NCBI GenBank assembly: GCA_020161295.1
Contig: JAIUOA010000017.1
Span: 1-50,750, forward strand
DNA: 50,750 nt
Source of the DNA: Bacillota bacterium
GTDB lineage: Bacteria > Bacillota > Clostridia > Peptostreptococcales > Acidaminobacteraceae
Direction: 5' to 3'
Within the stretch, counting starts at the first letter, position 1, and every line of letters begins with the position of its first letter. Position numbers and translations under genes: made by a program. Shown piece by piece: positions 1 through 9,159 of this stretch. The notes under the pieces are model-generated. The model was not told the origin of the DNA, did not search any database, and was given only the letters and a program-made list of their open reading frames with translations.

Positions 1-122
1 CGAATTATTCGACTATGTGAACTGGTATAACAATCACCGGCTACATTCATCGTTAGGATATATGACACCAACAGTTTACAAATATTTACACCTTAAGAAA
101 GTTGTCTAACAAAGTGTTGACA
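1..122 (+). mobile_element. Right end of an IS3-family insertion sequence
   Basis: The window begins inside the element. It carries the end of the orfB transposase frame (stop at 107-109) followed by a terminal sequence ending in TTGACA at 117-122, in keeping with the 5'-TG...CA-3' ends of IS3-family elements. A helicase reading frame becomes open right after the terminus, so the element appears to have inserted into that gene. The family comes from the transposase tail; the exact terminus is inferred. Confidence 0.7.
2..109 (+). CDS. IS3-family transposase OrfB, C-terminal end (partial)
   Basis: Only the last 35 residues are in the window. They contain the C-terminal signature of the OrfB integrase core (rve), seen as WYNNHRLHSSLGYMTP, typical of the IS3/IS150 group. 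The DDE catalytic residues would lie upstream of base 1. Whether the rest of the transposase is intact cannot be judged. Confidence 0.8.
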   Translation, partial: ELFDYVNWYNNHRLHSSLGYMTPTVYKYLHLKKVV

Positions 123-1353
123 TTCCATTGATTATATCTATTCTGGCAGAGTCAATCTAAGATTTAAGTCAATTTTTATTGACGAAGTTCAGAATTTCGA
201 TCCACTATACCTTGAACTTTGTTATTCTCTACTAGAGTCTAGCAGCGATGTTACATTCTTGATGGCTGGAGATCTAAATCAGGCAGTCAGAGCACAAAGT
301 AGACGCGGAGATGTTCCGTGGAAAAGAATTAATGGAGTAAAGTTGGATTTTACAGGTCGTGTAAGATACATTGAAAAGAACTATAGAAACGGAAAAGAAA
401 TAGGTGAATACATTTATAATATGTTGACACTCATGAATAATCGATTAGCTATGCTGGGGATGATTAACTCAATGGAATACGAATACAATTCGTTTTCGGT
501 TGGACAGAACCCAGCAATTGCTTTAAATATTAAAACCGGAATAGAGCGCATTCAGATAACAAACGAAGTAATAGTAGCAATCAAAGAAATTGTAAAGAAA
601 TACAATGTCAGCTACTCGGATATAGCAATTTTATTCCCAGTTAGACAAAAGGCATATTTGAGATATTATTTTCTATACTGGCTTGAAGAGGCATTGAAAC
701 AAGTAGATATACCATATTCTTTGATTATATCTACAGATAATAGTACGGTAAGTCGAACTAGATTTAGTGATACAAAAGGTGTTGTTATTTCGACAATAGA
801 ATCATCTCTTGGTCTCGACTTTAAAGCAGTAATTTTGGCAGGGTTATATCCGTATAACTATGTTTTTCCACAAGAAAGTTGTTCTAAAGAAATTAAATCC
901 TGGGCTGCAATCAAAAACATGAATGAAGAAGAGCAAAATCTTGTCCAAAGTCAGATGCGTTCTATTTATACTGCTTGTTCTCGTGCACGCGAATTGTTAT
1001 ATGTTATTAGTGATCTAAAAAGAGGTTCGCCAATGGAGGAAATAATCAGTAAGTCCTCTGGGATGAGCGGCGCGTCAAATGTATATTCAGTGTCATTCAA
1101 TGCACCAGTGGCTAATAAAGTCAACTTAGAAAAGAATATATGTATGACAAAAGCCATTAAAAAGCTTTCAGTAGTAACGGATCATGTATTGATAAAAGCA
1201 GTTATACTTGAAACAAATAAAGATACTACTATTGTGGTTGATCTTTCCAAATATTCAAAGCAGAAAAAAATCATAGGAAAGCAGGTAGGTGATATCTTTT
1301 CTTTTGACGGCAATCCAAATACTTATAAAATACTAGAAATTATCAGTAACTAA
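123..1353 (+). pseudogene. UvrD-like superfamily 1 helicase, 5'-truncated by IS3 insertion
   Basis: The frame is open from the IS end to a stop at 1351-1353. The first visible motif is Walker B (FIDEVQNF, codons at about 172-195). Later come a motif V region (VVISTIESSLGLDF) and motif VI (YTACSRARELLYVI), which identify a UvrD/Rep-like helicase. The Walker A half is missing, so the product cannot bind ATP normally. The first possible start inside the frame is TTG at 259, but this lies downstream of Walker B and has no convincing ribosome binding site. The last 35 residues (GKQVGDIFSF...YKILEI) resemble the GreA/GreB C-terminal fold. The gene is 54 bp upstream of the DrmA-like gene and in the same direction, so it was probably part of the same defence operon. 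Confidence 0.75.
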
Positions 1354-1407
1354 TTCTTTTTCGGTAATGAATGAACATAATGACACAATTATTACGACGG
1401 AGGGAGT

Positions 1408-4400
1408 ATGGCAAATAACTACAATATTATTGCAGACCATATAGTATCAAAGTATATTGATCACATTTCCGGAGATGATATCTCTGAAACATTTGTTGGT
1501 GATGATCCTGCAAAACGTGTCATGGTGGGAATGCTAGCAGAGAATCGTGTGGACGAGAGATTCGAAGGTGGTTATGCGGAGAATAATAGTACTCGTTTTG
1601 AGAGCGTTCCATCAATTACTATATCTTTTTTAGTAAAAAAGGATCCAGCGGGTGTACTAAGAATAATACCTAAAGGGTTGTTATTCTATTCAGTAGAGCC
1701 AGATTACACTAAAACGGTTGATCACTTTATTAAAAAATATTCAGAAAAAGATAATTTTCAGTATAGCGGAATACTTCAACTTTGTGAGAACTACCCAGAG
1801 GAGAAGTTTTATCTCCCTTTGACTTATAAGAAAATTAGAATTGAAGATGAAATGGGCGAAGGTATTGCGATTAATCTAAATGCATTAAGTGAAATGAAGT
1901 TTCACTTAGAAGATGATATTGCAGAACGTTTGACTTTTTTAGCTGACCGAATAATGAATGAAATATGCATTATTAAGTGTGATAGAGTGAAATTTTCTGA
2001 TATTAGTAGTGAAGATAAATTCAGGATGATAACTGGTACAAAGGAGGAGCGTTCTTATCCACGATGGGCAATTGATATTTTTTGCTCGATTGCTGATGAA
2101 GGGGATAACTATCGTTTCATGATGCAGATGGTAAATAAAACACCTGTAAATGGAACTGCCAATATAGGATATCTACCAAAAGTTTTTAATGCAGGTTTTA
2201 TCGTGAAGGGCAATGAAGCGATTGACTTCCGTGACATAGAATTTGATTATTTCAAAACCGGTTATAAAGAACGTCAACCAGTTTATGTAGTTTCAGAAAA
2301 TACATCTGCTTTTTACGACAAGTTGGAACATGCAATTATAACTAATAACATTCCAAAATATTACCAGTATCGACTAAAAACAAAAGATGATTACAATCAA
2401 TATGTTACTTTTGATAATCTGATTGAGGAGCCAATAGGTAATCTTAATTCGATATATAAAGCAATGCAGGCCGATTATGAAAAGTGTTCAAAAGAGTATT
2501 ATTTGAACACATTTATTAGTGAAACAGCAAAAGAAAAATATAAGGACGCTCTCGATGATTATTGCCGCGAAATTAGTCGTTTCAAAAAGGGAATAGAACA
2601 AATAGAATACAAAGATAATGTTAAAAAGGCTTTTCAGTATATGAATAAAACATTTCAAACTGAAATGGATGGAGAACATAGGGTAATTTCAGGTTGGAGA
2701 TTATTTCAAATTGTCTTCATAGTTTCAATGATATGCGAAATGATTCGAAGTGAGTACAAAGAAGATCGAACTATAGAAGAAGCAGACCTAGAAGTTGCGA
2801 ATTTGCTGTATTTTCCTACTGGTGGTGGTAAAACAGAAGCATTTCTAGGTGCTTGTGTATTCAATATGTTTTTCGATCGTCTGAGAGGGAAAGAAGAAGG
2901 AATTACAGCTATTTTAAAGTACCCGTTAAGGTTGCTTGCAGTTCAACAACTTGATCGTGTACTAGCAATTGTAATGAAAGCCAATGTAGTTCGTGAGAAC
3001 AACGAGCAGATATGTAATTCTAATCCATTTCAAGTTGGTTTTTTCGTTGGCAAAAATAATACTCCAAACAACATTAGTAATTTTGAACCACTAAGCGATC
3101 GAGGAAGGAAAGATAAACCGACGGACTTAATCATTGAAAGTGACCAGGAAACGCTGAATGATTATTATAGATTTATTGACACTTGTCCCAATTGTGGCAA
3201 AAAAAAGGTTAATCTTCGTTTCAATAAGGAAATATGGAAATTGGAACATGTTTGTGATAATCCTGATTGTTCAGTTAAGGTTCTTCCGTTATTGATCGTG
3301 GACAATGAGATTTACAGATATCTTCCATCCATAGTGGTAAGTATCGTAGATAAGATGGCTATGCTTGGAACTACAAATGAGTTTAGAATGCTATTTGGAC
3401 AGGTAAAAACGAAATGTGCTATCCATGGCTTTTCTAGCGGAACAAAGTGCCTTTGTTCAGGTTGTAATGACAAGGCCATATTAAAGCCTGTTCAAATGCT
3501 CAAAGACCCAATACCAACGCTGATTATTCAAGATGAAATGCATCTAGTAAAGGAAAGTCTTGGAACATTTGATGCCCATTATGAGTCATTTATCAATTTT
3601 TACGCTAAGGAGCTCGTACCATTAAAACATCAAAAACAAGTAAGGTTTATTGGTGCAACAGCAACCATTTCTATGTATAAAGATCATATTCGGAATCTTT
3701 ACCATATGGAAGGGAGAAGATTTCCCTGTGAGTATCCGTCGACAAAGGAGGGGGAAGATTTTTACTCATATACAGATACAAGTGATATTACCCGGATACT
3801 GTTGGGATATGCACCTTATGGAAGGTCTATTACAGATGGAATGTGGGAGTCTGTGTATATAATGCGACTAGTTATTTATCGCATGATTCAGTTTGCAGAT
3901 GAAGAATATAGAATGATCTGCAAAAGGGGGTTTAGTGGTTCGTTGACAGAGTTTAAAGAAATGTTGTACGACTATTGGATTGAGTTAGTTTATAACAATC
4001 GAAAAGATGATGCGGGAGATTTAGAGAACGCCATTCAGAATCAAGGTAATAATCATCTTCAAGCAAAAGGAATACCACTCTTTATTACGAAACAGATGAC
4101 CAGTGATATTGATTTCCAGGATGTAAGAAAAACACTGTTCAACATTCAGGAAAATAGAAAGAATCTTGAGAGCACTAATCTTATATTGGCTACCAGTACT
4201 ATTTCTCATGGTGTTGATGAAGATTCTTTTAATGTGATGTACTTTTTTGGTATGCCCAATAATAATGCAGAATACATTCAAGCCTATTCTAGAACAGGAA
4301 GAAAGCATACGGGAATCGTCATAGATATCATTCGATTGATGCGTGTGAGAGATAGGTCCTACTTGAAAAATTTTATTGTATTTCATCAAAACAAAGATGA

Positions 4401-4809
4401 TCTTGTGGAATCAGTTCCAATAAATCGATGGGCAAAAAATGCAATATACAGTACACTACCAGGACTACTTTCGGGCTTACTTATGCAGTATTATACTATA
4501 CAAACAGATTCAGACAATCTCTATCAAGCTATTAAAGTAAAAAAATTACTTTTGAATGGTACTATCAGTATTGATGATGTTACCGAAAAATTGATTTCTG
4601 CTTACGGATGCAATGATCAGGAAAAATTATCATTAGCATATAAAGAAATTATTACTGAGGAAACCGCAAATATATTAAATGGTTTAAAAAATGGGAACTT
4701 CTTGACTAATGATTTTCTGTCAGGTGCTATTGCGAAGTTCTCAAAAGGGAAGAAGAGTCCTATGAGAAGCCTACGTGATACTGAAGAGCAGATAGTAATT
4801 GAGATTTAA
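1408..4809 (+). CDS. DrmA-like helicase of a DISARM-like defence system
   Basis: A 1133-residue superfamily 2 helicase. Walker A is FPTGGGKTEAF (from F469; K475, T476). Walker B is a DEMH box at 709-712. GATAT lies near 748, a motif V-like ATSTISHGVDE near 930, and the motif VI arginines are in SRTGRKHTG from S961. A zinc-binding insert (C593-x2-C596 ... C616-x4-C621) and a second cysteine cluster near 670-690 lie between Walker A and Walker B. The roughly 450-residue N-terminal region has no motif I recognise. The ATG is preceded by GGAGGG. DrmA proteins of DISARM show this GGGKTEAF and SRTGR pattern, and the next gene encodes the matching DUF1998 partner. Expected role: ATP-driven DNA translocation or unwinding in anti-phage defence. 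The family is assigned from motifs and context; function in this host is inferred. Confidence 0.8.
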   Translation: MANNYNIIADHIVSKYIDHISGDDISETFVGDDPAKRVMVGMLAENRVDERFEGGYAENNSTRFESVPSITISFLVKKDPAGVLRIIPKGLLFYSVEPDYTKTVDHFIKKYSEKDNFQYSGILQLCENYPEEKFYLPLTYKKIRIEDEMGEGIAINLNALSEMKFHLEDDIAERLTFLADRIMNEICIIKCDRVKFSDISSEDKFRMITGTKEERSYPRWAIDIFCSIADEGDNYRFMMQMVNKTPVNGTANIGYLPKVFNAGFIVKGNEAIDFRDIEFDYFKTGYKERQPVYVVSENTSAFYDKLEHAIITNNIPKYYQYRLKTKDDYNQYVTFDNLIEEPIGNLNSIYKAMQADYEKCSKEYYLNTFISETAKEKYKDALDDYCREISRFKKGIEQIEYKDNVKKAFQYMNKTFQTEMDGEHRVISGWRLFQIVFIVSMICEMIRSEYKEDRTIEEADLEVANLLYFPTGGGKTEAFLGACVFNMFFDRLRGKEEGITAILKYPLRLLAVQQLDRVLAIVMKANVVRENNEQICNSNPFQVGFFVGKNNTPNNISNFEPLSDRGRKDKPTDLIIESDQETLNDYYRFIDTCPNCGKKKVNLRFNKEIWKLEHVCDNPDCSVKVLPLLIVDNEIYRYLPSIVVSIVDKMAMLGTTNEFRMLFGQVKTKCAIHGFSSGTKCLCSGCNDKAILKPVQMLKDPIPTLIIQDEMHLVKESLGTFDAHYESFINFYAKELVPLKHQKQVRFIGATATISMYKDHIRNLYHMEGRRFPCEYPSTKEGEDFYSYTDTSDITRILLGYAPYGRSITDGMWESVYIMRLVIYRMIQFADEEYRMICKRGFSGSLTEFKEMLYDYWIELVYNNRKDDAGDLENAIQNQGNNHLQAKGIPLFITKQMTSDIDFQDVRKTLFNIQENRKNLESTNLILATSTISHGVDEDSFNVMYFFGMPNNNAEYIQAYSRTGRKHTGIVIDIIRLMRVRDRSYLKNFIVFHQNKDDLVESVPINRWAKNAIYSTLPGLLSGLLMQYYTIQTDSDNLYQAIKVKKLLLNGTISIDDVTEKLISAYGCNDQEKLSLAYKEIITEETANILNGLKNGNFLTNDFLSGAIAKFSKGKKSPMRSLRDTEEQIVIEI

Positions 4810-4820
4810 GTGAGGATAAT

Positions 4821-6737
4821 ATGATGGAACGAAGTAAAATACAAGCTGTATATAGATTTTTGCCTGAAATGTGGATATCTGAAAAGGATGAAAATACTGG
4901 TAGAGCCGTTTCTGCAAAAATTAGAAATTGGAACTACATTCGGATGCTAGGTATTTATGAAAAATTTATTCAAAGTGAAATAAAACGTCAGATTAAACTG
5001 TTTGGAGAACGTGGTGGAGATATTGCCTCATTCGATATTGCATCCGGGTCGAATTCATTTTTAATTGTCGAAGCTGCATGTAATGAGGGGATACCGGATA
5101 TAATTGGTGAGATTTCTCCGCTTGTTTTTTATTGCAGTGTATGCGGAACAGTATCAAAGAAAAAGAATGCATCATCAATTGATAAATTATCGTGGAAATG
5201 TACAAATCCTGATTGTGGAAAAAACGCTGTAAAGCAATTGCAGATGATATATGCATGTGAATGCGGTCATGCAGAGCCGATAAAAATCCCATACGTTTCA
5301 GGCGTAAGTGCGTTCAAATACAAACCCAACGAGACCCAGTATAAGATGTTTTATCGAAGTGGCAATTCTGAAAAACCAGCTGAGTTTGTTTTATCGTGCC
5401 CATCATGTAACTCTAGGCTTGTTCCTGATAATGCCAATTCAGGAAGAAATTATAAACCATTTACTTTAAAGATTATCAATTTAGTTGACCATAAGAGTGG
5501 CGAATTTTATGAAAAGGGGCTGGAAGCTCAAAAAACAGTTGTTGCACGCTGGTTCGGAATTGTTTCTACTGAAGACTATGGAGACATTTTGGATAATATT
5601 GAACTTGCATTTAGTGATGCTTTTCGAAGAAACTCACAAAGACAACAAGCTGAACAGCAAATTCGTGGTTTGATTGCAATAGGTTTAATAAGTGAAAGTC
5701 AGTTTGAAACAGCAGTTGATAACTTGCTTCAAACTTCTTTAAGTGTGCAAAGTATTGAATCATATGTAGCCAAGTGTGATAATCTCTTTACCAAAAAAAA
5801 GGCAGACAATTTTCAATCTTATAATGAATGGCTTAGTCACTATTCATTTAAACTCATGCAATACGATACTATAAAGTATGCAAAACGTATCATAACTTTA
5901 CAGGATTCAATAGACCGTCAAATAGGAATAGAATTCATCGATGGTCCAGAGGACATAATCGATTTAAATCGACAACTCGGAATCACTAATATGCAAATAG
6001 CATGCGATATTCAAATTGTTAATTGTACTTATGGTTATTCTCGGAGAGTTTCTGATCCTAAGAAGTCTAATAATAAGAACTGTAGACTTAAACTAAATGC
6101 TTATGACCGAAGTAAAGATGGAACTGCCAATTTGGTATACGGTTCAAAATTGGATACCGAAGGTATTCTAATTGAAATTAGTCAAAGAAGAATTATCGAG
6201 TGGTTGTTAATCAATAAGATTATTCGAGATGAGCAAGTTCCTGATTTAGAAGATGAACTAGCTGTAAAGAAATGGTTTGCAGAATATGTACATAGCGATG
6301 TAATATCAATGTTTGGAGACATTGAAAAAAGTGAAATAATTACAAAAAATGTATTTGCATTACTTCATACAATGTCTCACGCATTTATTAAAGCTGCCGG
6401 AGAAATAAGCGGTTTATCAGGAAACTCACTGACAGAAATGATTATAGTTGAGACAGCGAGCATTTTTATATATGCTCAAACTAGTCAAGGAATCACTCTC
6501 GGAGCACTCTCTGGAATGGCTGAATCAAATTATGCATTTTTTTTGAGAAAAGCATTTGATGAAACCAGAAATTGCGTTTTTGATCCAATTTGCTCTGAAC
6601 GTGATGATTCAGCTTGTAGTGCATGTTTAATAATCCCTGACATTTCTTGTAATCATTTTAATTCAGAACTGGGAAGAAAATATCTTTACTCGATAGAAGG
6701 TGTTCAATCACCTACTATTGGTTTCTGGGAGATGTAA
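4821..6737 (+). CDS. DrmB-like protein with DUF1998 domain
   Basis: A 638-residue protein with zinc ribbons at C105/C108, C127/C132, C146/C148 and C193/C196, and a C-terminal DUF1998 domain from about residue 505. That domain shows the typical LLHTMSHAFIKAAGEISG stretch (about 512-530) and a terminal cysteine set (CSERDDSACSACL...SCNHFN). DrmB of DISARM is the DUF1998 partner that binds DrmA and DNA. The gene starts 11 bp after the DrmA-like stop behind TGAGGAT, so the two are co-transcribed and probably work as a complex. DUF1998 also occurs in Druantia DruE and in YprA-type helicases, but there it is fused to the helicase, whereas here it is a separate gene as in DISARM. Confidence 0.8.
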   Translation: MMERSKIQAVYRFLPEMWISEKDENTGRAVSAKIRNWNYIRMLGIYEKFIQSEIKRQIKLFGERGGDIASFDIASGSNSFLIVEAACNEGIPDIIGEISPLVFYCSVCGTVSKKKNASSIDKLSWKCTNPDCGKNAVKQLQMIYACECGHAEPIKIPYVSGVSAFKYKPNETQYKMFYRSGNSEKPAEFVLSCPSCNSRLVPDNANSGRNYKPFTLKIINLVDHKSGEFYEKGLEAQKTVVARWFGIVSTEDYGDILDNIELAFSDAFRRNSQRQQAEQQIRGLIAIGLISESQFETAVDNLLQTSLSVQSIESYVAKCDNLFTKKKADNFQSYNEWLSHYSFKLMQYDTIKYAKRIITLQDSIDRQIGIEFIDGPEDIIDLNRQLGITNMQIACDIQIVNCTYGYSRRVSDPKKSNNKNCRLKLNAYDRSKDGTANLVYGSKLDTEGILIEISQRRIIEWLLINKIIRDEQVPDLEDELAVKKWFAEYVHSDVISMFGDIEKSEIITKNVFALLHTMSHAFIKAAGEISGLSGNSLTEMIIVETASIFIYAQTSQGITLGALSGMAESNYAFFLRKAFDETRNCVFDPICSERDDSACSACLIIPDISCNHFNSELGRKYLYSIEGVQSPTIGFWEM

Positions 6738-6739
6738 TT

Positions 6740-8326
6740 ATGGCAAATATGTTTCCGAAAAGCATATCTGATTATATGGCCACAGATTCAGAAAAAATTA
6801 TGTATCATGAATTGAAGACTCAGCTACCTGATTCTTTTGATGTTTTTTATTCTGTAAATTGGACGAGCTATGAAAATGGTTCCTTAATAAAATCTGAGGC
6901 GGATTTTCTGGTTGCTAGTCCTGATTATGGATTTCTTTGTCTTGAAGTAAAAGGTGGAACTGGGGTTCGGATAGAGGATAATATTTGGTATGTTGCTGAT
7001 TATATTCATGGCGAAAGAAAACTAAATCGCTCCCCATATGACCAAGCTGAAAAAAGTATGTACTACTTCCACAAATCTTTTTCGAGTCGATATAACACCA
7101 AATATCAGGGGATATTTGGTGCAGGCGTTGCATTTCCATTCTATCCGATTCAAGACAATATTACGTTGGAAAACCGACACCGGGGATGTACTATTGATAG
7201 TAATGACGTTAACAATCTTTATGATAGAATAAAAAAAATGTTTCGACTCTGGGGTGGTTCATCATTTGGAAGAAGAATATATTCACGGAGTCAACACGAG
7301 GCATTTCTTCAATTAGTTCGTGAAAGAGTAGCTATATCTGCTGCAGCTGGGGCACTAATAAAATATAAAGAGCAACAGTTAGGTGTAATCAATCGAGTTC
7401 AGGATAACTATATTTATTTTTTGAGTAATAGTTATCAGTTTTATATTCGTGGTGGTGCTGGGACGGGAAAAACATGGATTGCAATGAAGATGGCGACCGC
7501 AGCGGCAGTAGATAATAAAAAAGTGCTATTTTTGTGCACCTCTGTTAGGCTAGCCGATAAAATACGTGCGTTTATCGGAGATAATGTTAAAGTTGCAGAC
7601 GTTAAAAGCCTGTTTTTATCAATAATTAAGAATTTCTCCTATTTTAATGGGCCTTATTATGAAGGAATTTTGGAAAATTTAAAGGTCGATCATCCAAAAT
7701 ATGATGCAATTTTTGTTGACGAAGCTCAGGATTTCACCGAAGAATGGGCTCAAGTAGTTCGCAGACTTTTGAGAGATCAAAACAAATCACGATTTGGTAT
7801 ATTTTATGATGATGTACAATTATTGAGAGAAAATAGTTTTTCGAATGGTTTCGGAATTGAAGCTTTGCCGTTTCTCCTTCGTGAAAATATTCGAAACACA
7901 GCAAACATCTATAATTGGACTTCAGAAAAAACCAAGCTTGGTAGGGATGTAATAGCCAACCCAGTTGAAGGACCAACGCCACAGACAGAAATACTTTTGG
8001 AGAAGGGACAATTAACGGCAAGGCTGGAATCACTTCTAAAGCAGTATTTAGTGGAGGAACACCTATCAAATCAGTCAATAATTGTACTGACCGATGATAT
8101 AAATTACTTACTGGATTTATATTCTTCGGGGATAGCAAAATGGCAACTCATCCATGGAGAAACAATGAATGAAAACGAAATAAGTATTTATACTGTTGAA
8201 GAATTTAAAGGCTTGGAGGCAGATATGGTTGTTTATATACGTACTTTATTAACATCAGAAAACATGAATTACGTTGCTTATACAAGAGCAAAATACTATT
8301 TGATAGAATTAGTGAGGAATTTTTAA
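6740..8326 (+). CDS. NERD nuclease-domain / superfamily 1 helicase fusion
   Basis: A 528-residue protein starting 2 bp after the DrmB-like stop. The first 110 residues form a NERD domain, a PD-(D/E)xK-type nuclease relative. E24, D55 and the E69-V-K71 motif (SEADFLV ... FLCLEVKGG) are all present, so the nuclease site looks intact. A UvrD/DUF2075-like helicase follows: Walker A GGAGTGKT at 238-245, Walker B DEAQD at 327-331, and a C-terminal motif V/VI region (TVEEFKGLEADMVV, MNYVAYTRAKYYL). The likely role is a DNA-cutting translocase, the effector of the operon. NERD-helicases are known alone and beside defence genes. Such a protein is not among the named DISARM components (DrmA-E and methylases), so it may replace the PLD nuclease DrmC; that is inference. 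Confidence 0.8.
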   Translation: MANMFPKSISDYMATDSEKIMYHELKTQLPDSFDVFYSVNWTSYENGSLIKSEADFLVASPDYGFLCLEVKGGTGVRIEDNIWYVADYIHGERKLNRSPYDQAEKSMYYFHKSFSSRYNTKYQGIFGAGVAFPFYPIQDNITLENRHRGCTIDSNDVNNLYDRIKKMFRLWGGSSFGRRIYSRSQHEAFLQLVRERVAISAAAGALIKYKEQQLGVINRVQDNYIYFLSNSYQFYIRGGAGTGKTWIAMKMATAAAVDNKKVLFLCTSVRLADKIRAFIGDNVKVADVKSLFLSIIKNFSYFNGPYYEGILENLKVDHPKYDAIFVDEAQDFTEEWAQVVRRLLRDQNKSRFGIFYDDVQLLRENSFSNGFGIEALPFLLRENIRNTANIYNWTSEKTKLGRDVIANPVEGPTPQTEILLEKGQLTARLESLLKQYLVEEHLSNQSIIVLTDDINYLLDLYSSGIAKWQLIHGETMNENEISIYTVEEFKGLEADMVVYIRTLLTSENMNYVAYTRAKYYLIELVRNF

Positions 8327-9159
8327 TGGCGCAAAATACGTCTTTTATACGGTGGGCAGGTGGAAAATCGTGGCTCGTTCCATATATTCAAGAACTAATA
8401 GAAGGGCTAGAATATAATAATTACCATGAGTCCTTTATGGGGGGAGCTTCTGTTTTTTTTGCAATCGATATTCCTAAAAAAGGTTATCTTTCAGATGTAA
8501 ACAAAGAACTTGTTGACACCTTTTGTGCAGTTCGAGATAATCCTCAGCGATTAATTGATTATCTAAATGATTTTATACCCGACGAAAAAAATTATTATGA
8601 AATCAGAGCAAGTGAGCCAAGAGGCAAATATCAGCGTGCAGCAAGATTTCTTTATCTTAACACATATTCTTTTAATGGCCTGTATCGGGTAAATCGACAA
8701 GGAAAATATAATGTACCATATGGACAACGCCAAAATACCACCTTTAATTACGAACGGATTTTTGAGGTAAGCAAAAAACTTAAGGATGTTGATGTTATTT
8801 GTCAAGATTTTGAAAGTTCAAAATATCTTATACAGAGTGGCGATTTAGTGTTTTTAGACCCACCATATACTGTTTCTAAAGAGTCAAACTCAATGTTTAT
8901 TGAATACAACTCAAAACTATTTTCGCTGGATGATCAATATCGACTTGGAGAGTTAATTGACTATATAAATGAATTAGGAGCTTATTATATACTAACAAAT
9001 GCTGCCCACGAAAAAATACTCGAAATTTTTCAAGATAAAGGTCGTTTGATACCCAGAGAGCGCAATAGTCTTATAGGTGGAAAAAAGGCGTTTAGAGGTA
9101 AGGTTCAAGAATATATTTTTACCAATATACCGGAGAAAGGCGATAAAGATGAGAACTGA
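8326..9159 (+). CDS. Dam-type DNA adenine N6-methyltransferase (D12 class)
   Basis: A 277-residue protein whose ATG overlaps the preceding TAA by one base, so the genes are translationally coupled. It has the N-terminal FIRWAGGKSWLVPYI motif (SAM binding; W10-K14), the Dam-family signature RFLYLNTYSFNGLYRVN near 107-123, and the catalytic DPPY at 178-181 followed by a substrate loop. The length is usual for the Dam/DpnM family, and many Dam-family enzymes methylate GATC. All catalytic motifs are intact. In DISARM and restriction-modification systems, such methylases mark self DNA. Here it sits inside the operon between the nuclease-helicase and the DGQHR gene, which supports a self-marking role. 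Confidence 0.88.
   Translation: MAQNTSFIRWAGGKSWLVPYIQELIEGLEYNNYHESFMGGASVFFAIDIPKKGYLSDVNKELVDTFCAVRDNPQRLIDYLNDFIPDEKNYYEIRASEPRGKYQRAARFLYLNTYSFNGLYRVNRQGKYNVPYGQRQNTTFNYERIFEVSKKLKDVDVICQDFESSKYLIQSGDLVFLDPPYTVSKESNSMFIEYNSKLFSLDDQYRLGELIDYINELGAYYILTNAAHEKILEIFQDKGRLIPRERNSLIGGKKAFRGKVQEYIFTNIPEKGDKDEN

Noticed and set aside
4021..4389. A 122-codon minus-strand frame inside the DrmA-like gene
   Set aside because: It overlaps the conserved motif V/VI region on the other strand and has no ribosome site or family match.
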